Assembly (NCBI GenBank): GCA_947034885.2
Contig: OZ019759.1
Coordinates: 6,388,501-6,452,500 of the forward strand
DNA: 64,000 nucleotides
Reading direction: 5' to 3'
Origin: Thuidium tamariscinum
Lineage: Eukaryota; Streptophyta; Bryopsida; Hypnales; Thuidiaceae
Both the position numbers and the translations under genes were made by a program. This document shows, piece by piece, positions 60,664 through 64,000 of the stretch; the stretch's first letter is position 1; each line of letters opens with the position of its first letter. The notes beneath the pieces were generated by a model. That model did no database searches. It was not told the origin of the DNA and worked only from the letters and a program-made list of their open reading frames with translations.

Positions 60664-61095
60664 CCGCGTCCTTCATTCCGTGTTAACGTTGATACGCACG
60701 AAGGTTCTTTTATTGCAGTGCGCCCTGCTGATGGTGATCTTAAACCATTTTGGCTAGCTCGGGCTATTACGGCTCCAAGTCCAGATCCAGGACATATGCA
60801 TATGATCAGAATTCAGTATTGGACACCTGCTTCAAATCGACACATAAATATAGATACGTATGAGGGATGGGACACGAAACAAGGGAATGTGTGGCGTGAA
60901 GACACTGTGATCAAGCCAACATGGTCAAGCACGGGTTGTATCTTAACGGCTTGGAAGCCTCGTTTCCGAGAGAACACTAAGAAACCAAAAGTGTCGATTC
61001 CAAATTTACAAATTGGCATCATTAAGGCATCAGTAACGGCCTTAAGAATCGAAGAACGCAACGATGAGGCAAATGAGTCTATGGAGGAAGAATGA
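60664..61095 (+). pseudogene. C-terminal extension of the B transposase behind one TGA
   Basis: In frame with the upstream gene. Encodes EGSFIAVRPADGDLKPFWLA, then IRIQYWTPASNRHIN, YEGWDTKQGNVWRED and WSSTGCILTAWKPRF, and an acidic end (NDEANESMEEE). The FWLA...IQYW...GWD pattern resembles small beta-barrel (BAH/Tudor-like) chromatin-reader modules, an inference from pattern only. The full protein would have about 951 residues. Natural stop TGA at 61,093. Confidence 0.75.
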
Positions 61096-61643
61096 GTATT
61101 TTGTAGTTGTAATAGTTAGTTCTATAGGTTTTTGTTGTTGAATTTGAAGGAATAGATTACTTTTTGTATTGTAGTTACAAATTATGAAAATGATTTTTGA
61201 GTACATATAATGTACTGCATATAGAAATGCCTTTCATTACAAATATTGTGACTGAAGAAAAGAGGTTGAATTCTATTAATAGAAATTATGTTTTGTCATT
61301 TGCAAGAGAAAGTTGTGCAAATTTTTTTTTGGCATACAATAGTAGTTCATAAATTTGTGAAGTTGAATACCATATCGTACTCTTCAAATGTATGTTGTAT
61401 GATGTAGAACTTCTCATTTAAAAAAACATGTAAGATTAAAATAATTTGAGTTATTCCGTTTAATAATAAAATAGTTCAAAAACTAAATTTGAATGTTTAT
61501 GAAGAATTATGCCACTTACAATAATAAAAAAGCAATTATAAAATAATGTTTGGGACATTTTTGAGTCTCAATTTAATGAAATCTTTTTTTGCCTTAAAAT
61601 AGAAATGAGACCACAACTTGTCTCATTTTAACGAATAAGGCCT
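61096..61643. other. B 3' non-coding region and right terminal inverted repeat
   Basis: AT-rich, probably holding the polyadenylation region. Near the end, gagtctcaattta and gagaccacaacttgtctc repeat the GAGAC word of the terminal repeat (61,618-61,643), so subterminal binding motifs are likely. Confidence 0.7.
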
Positions 61644-63029
61644 TACATCCTTAGTACAAGTGTTTGTGCGATGCTTGTATGTTACCCAAATGCTTCTACA
61701 ACTAATTATTTGGTTCCCCCAAGTCGGTTGGGCATGGTCCAAGTGGTTAATGCAGTTGTATAACTTGGATATACTTCTCAATTTACTCTCATCAAAAGTC
61801 CAAACAATGTAGACGTCCCATGTCTTCATTTCAATTTTTTGGGTCTCTCTGCAGCCATCTTTTTGAAGCTCCTGAGAAGCGGTTATGCTATGTTGACCAT
61901 TGATTATCATGAACTGGCCATTATTAATTTCGTCCCACGACTTAGGCTTTCTTTGTAGCAGTTTTTTCTTGACATCGACAAGTGTAAGGCACACCTTCTG
62001 TTGCTGCTTAACATCTATTAGCTGAACAAGCTCTTTCTTCACAGCATCCACTATATCTCTCTGCAATGTGCAAATGACATAGTGTGGGCGTGCTATAATA
62101 CATTGCTTGATGTTTATCTTCATTACAGCTTCGTCAAACAAGAAACATGTCTTGTGGTCGGCCCAGATTTGTTTCTGAATTTTCTGGAACTTCTCATGTT
62201 CTGGTACTTCATCTTTGCTTTTTGCCGTAGGAACAGAAACTGTAGTGCGAGCGGATCTTGAACTATGGCCCCTTGCAGGTCTACTAGTTCCAAATTTTTT
62301 CCTTTTCCGGCTTGATTCCCCGCCTTCAAATGACGGCCGCTCTTGTCTTTTGGGCTCACACTTTGTTGATCCAAGTCTTGTGGCCCTCCCTCCTGAACCT
62401 ACATCAAGAGATGATCGAGGTTTTTGACTCTCACTTTGCTGTCGGGGTCTTGATACTTGGTCTGTACTGTGACCTATTGCAGGTTCTTTTTCAACATTCT
62501 CCAATGCATAGCGATCTAGCGTTTGGAAAATTAAATGCAGTCTTGCGGCAATGGATTTTGCAGTTCCATTTTCTCATGGGACGTAACCTGATTTCTCAAA
62601 TTGCTCATTCAAGGACTCCATCTGAGAGCCCTCTAGAAACGTCATGAGATTGGGAAGATCAAAATTCCCATGCGAACAATTTACGTCTAAAACAATGGAA
62701 TGGCAGTGATCTTAAGGCTTCCCAGTTTCGTCAACAACACGAAGTACAATGACAACATAGTCCACTTAGTATTCTTCAATGAGAATCACCTTTTCTTTCA
62801 GGTTCCATGGCATGTACGTATTGGTACCCTACACACCATAGCGCAGGTACACATAGTTCCTGAATCGATTCACCTCAAAACTCGAAGTATCAATGTGATC
62901 ATTGAATTGCCAGAGCATCCCATATATGTCTGCCATTTCTGCGATAAAGGGTTCATCGTTCAAAGGGTTAATAAATGGCTGCAGATGGTATGAAGTAATG
63001 GAGTAGTCGTATCCATCTGTGATCTCCAT
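61644..63029 (-). pseudogene. E1 large gene, 5' part (unknown N-domain, linker, ParB-like segment)
   Basis: Starts at MEITDGYDYS (63,029), which follows a possible acceptor (cctacag). Then HLQPFINPLNDEPFIAEM, a TAG at 62,829, PNLMTFLEGSQMESLNEQF, a Ser/Arg-rich linker (RKRKKFGTSRPARG), and QCIIARPHYVICTLQRDI. WDEINNGQFMIINGQHSITA resembles the xGQHRxxA-type box of ParB/DGQHR proteins, but His-Ser replaces the usual His-Arg. It ends at YKHRTNTCTKD, where B enters; the last seven codons before the next stop come from the B terminal repeat. E0 carries the same segment at 24,038-22,605 with TAG at three positions where E1 has CAA. Part of the stop pattern (TAA before DHCHS) is shared with E0. Confidence 0.68.
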
Positions 63030-63200
63030 CTGTAGGCCTCTGCACAAATCATATTTAGAATGTCAGAAAATTGACAATCATCAATATGGAGATGATATCT
63101 TGCGTTGTATAAGGAACAAATGATTTATTCTTCTTTTTAAGTGTACCCTATTTTAGAGCTTAATTCAAGCATCACCATAAATTTGGTGAAGGTAAAAATG

Positions 63201-64000
63201 TTAACATTGACTCAAGGATAACGAAATGGTTTTGTTAAACCATTTGCTACATGTACAGGCTTTGTATCTTCTACCTTAATTGATTTGGTTTTTTTCTTTG
63301 ATATCTATTCTCAAAGATATTTATCAACGCGGTCATGTTTTCACCTTATCATTTACTTCACTATAAGTCTAAGGTAATCTATTCATATTTTTGAAGATAA
63401 TCTATTCATAATTTTTTTCACTGTGGGTCTAAGATAATCAATTCATATTGTACCCTTAGCATTGGGTCAGTGATAACTACTAACTCAAAATTGTTGATGT
63501 TATCACCGGGTCAACAATGAAAGTAGGACCTTATGTGAACCGAGAACATTGGAGGCAGCCTAAATTGATGTTATTTAGTTAGTTCTAGACGTTTAGGATT
63601 TTATCCTCTAGTCGAGAATAACATGAAGACCTTTCAAACCTTTGCACTAATGTAATTTAGTTCATTGATAACCTTTGCGACATTAGCATCGGATTGACGT
63701 CAATCTTATGACCTTCTATAAATCCTACGCTGAAGATATTTTATTTCATTAACATGTCTGTAAAGTTATCGTTGGGTCGAGGATAACTTAATTAGTCTAG
63801 TCTAAATGTTTAGTTATCATTGGCTTGAGGATAACCTCTTCAATACTTGAAAAGGTATAACAAATCTTATATTCTTATATGCTAAGCTCTGTCAAGTTAT
63901 TATTGGGCTGATGAAAATTTTCTAAATAGTTTGTAGTGAACAAATACAAATTATATTCTGGAGTTGGCACTACCATTTGCAGTTATCATCGAGTCGAGGA
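63201..64000. promoter_or_regulatory. E1 palindrome cluster upstream of the large gene (seven or more copies, cut by the window edge)
   Basis: Copies and decayed copies of the 21-bp palindrome at 63,201, 63,500, 63,601, 63,766, 63,814, 63,896 and 63,983 (runs off the edge). It mirrors the E0 cluster at 24,304-24,609 plus 30,378-30,553, at the same place relative to the large gene. Confidence 0.72.

Larger units (their letters stand above)
54916..61643. mobile_element. B: complete, internally deleted DUF7869-family element inserted in the E1 large gene
   Basis: The terminal inverted repeats (54,916-54,941 and 61,618-61,643) match at 23 of 26 positions and start AGGCCTTATTC; TGAGACAA closes the repeat. 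Inside are a fragment of the tail gene (minus), remnants of the 172-bp array, the leader, five palindromes and a nearly intact DUF7869 gene. The large gene is missing. Removing 54,916-61,643 joins the two parts of the E1 large gene in frame (KDV-SVTRKN) and aligned with E0. No target duplication is evident: left flank ...cacaga, right flank tacatcc. Confidence 0.9.
44967..64000. mobile_element. E1: DUF7869-family element inserted in E0, right end outside the window
   Basis: Starts with AGGCCTTATTT...TTGAGACAA at 44,967-44,992, closely matching both ends of B. Behind it follow the tail gene (45,521-49,995, cut by an LTR-type element), the large gene (50,246-63,029, cut by B) and the palindrome cluster from 63,201. 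Its own DUF7869 gene and right end would lie past 64,000. The interruption of the E0 transposase frame exactly at 44,966/44,967 supports insertion rather than a simple deletion. The second junction is not visible. Confidence 0.8.

Overview
The window is a graveyard of nested transposable elements from a land-plant nuclear genome. I see no ordinary host gene, rRNA operon, CRISPR array or bacterial feature. Evidence for a plant: GT-AG introns, many (TTTAGGG)n-like interstitial repeats, CACTA and Mutator-like elements, and decay that fits loss of methylated C at CG and CHG sites. The protein families (DUF7869-type transposase with GHTHEDID motif, SWIM fragment, coiled-coil/RING protein) look to me like those of bryophytes or other non-flowering plants. 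That placement is inference and the species is not determined.

Left part (1-17.4 kb). A broken CACTA/EnSpm TNP2 transposase lies on the minus strand at 1-2.1 kb. A CACTA second gene (Ptta/En/Spm type) lies on the plus strand at about 7.4-10.7 kb. After an AT-rich gap comes a decayed minus-strand gene with a coiled coil and RING-like finger (14.4-16.9 kb), then a GC-rich inverted repeat (17.06-17.39 kb).

Right part (17.4-64 kb). Three copies of one DUF7869 element family, called here E0, E1 and B, are nested like dolls. E0 runs from about 17.46 kb to 44.97 kb. E1 starts with its left terminal repeat at 44,967, inside the E0 transposase gene, and runs off the right edge. B (54,916-61,643) is a complete, internally deleted copy with both terminal repeats, inserted in the large gene of E1. 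Other insertions break the copies further: a 98-bp CACTA hairpin MITE in the E0 tail gene, two LTR-type elements (24,706-30,372 in E0; 46,326-49,917 in E1), a 744-bp MITE inside the first of these, and a Mutator-like element (32,325-38,105) carrying a SWIM fragment and a multi-exon DNA-methyltransferase-like gene.

Inferred layout of an intact family member: left terminal repeat starting AGGCCTTATTC; a small 'tail' gene (minus); a large multidomain gene (minus) with a ParB-like segment, a methyltransferase-like segment, an acidic/coiled-coil linker and an FCP1/NIF-type HAD phosphatase domain; palindrome cluster; 172-bp tandem array; second palindrome cluster; DUF7869 transposase gene (plus); right terminal repeat. 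About 30 copies of a 21-bp palindrome (half-site TTATCNTCGA) lie upstream of both divergent genes and in introns of the large gene. None is seen in the inserted foreign elements or in the left 17 kb. This element-specific site, with its possible cognate protein inside the same element, is the best candidate for an undescribed system here.
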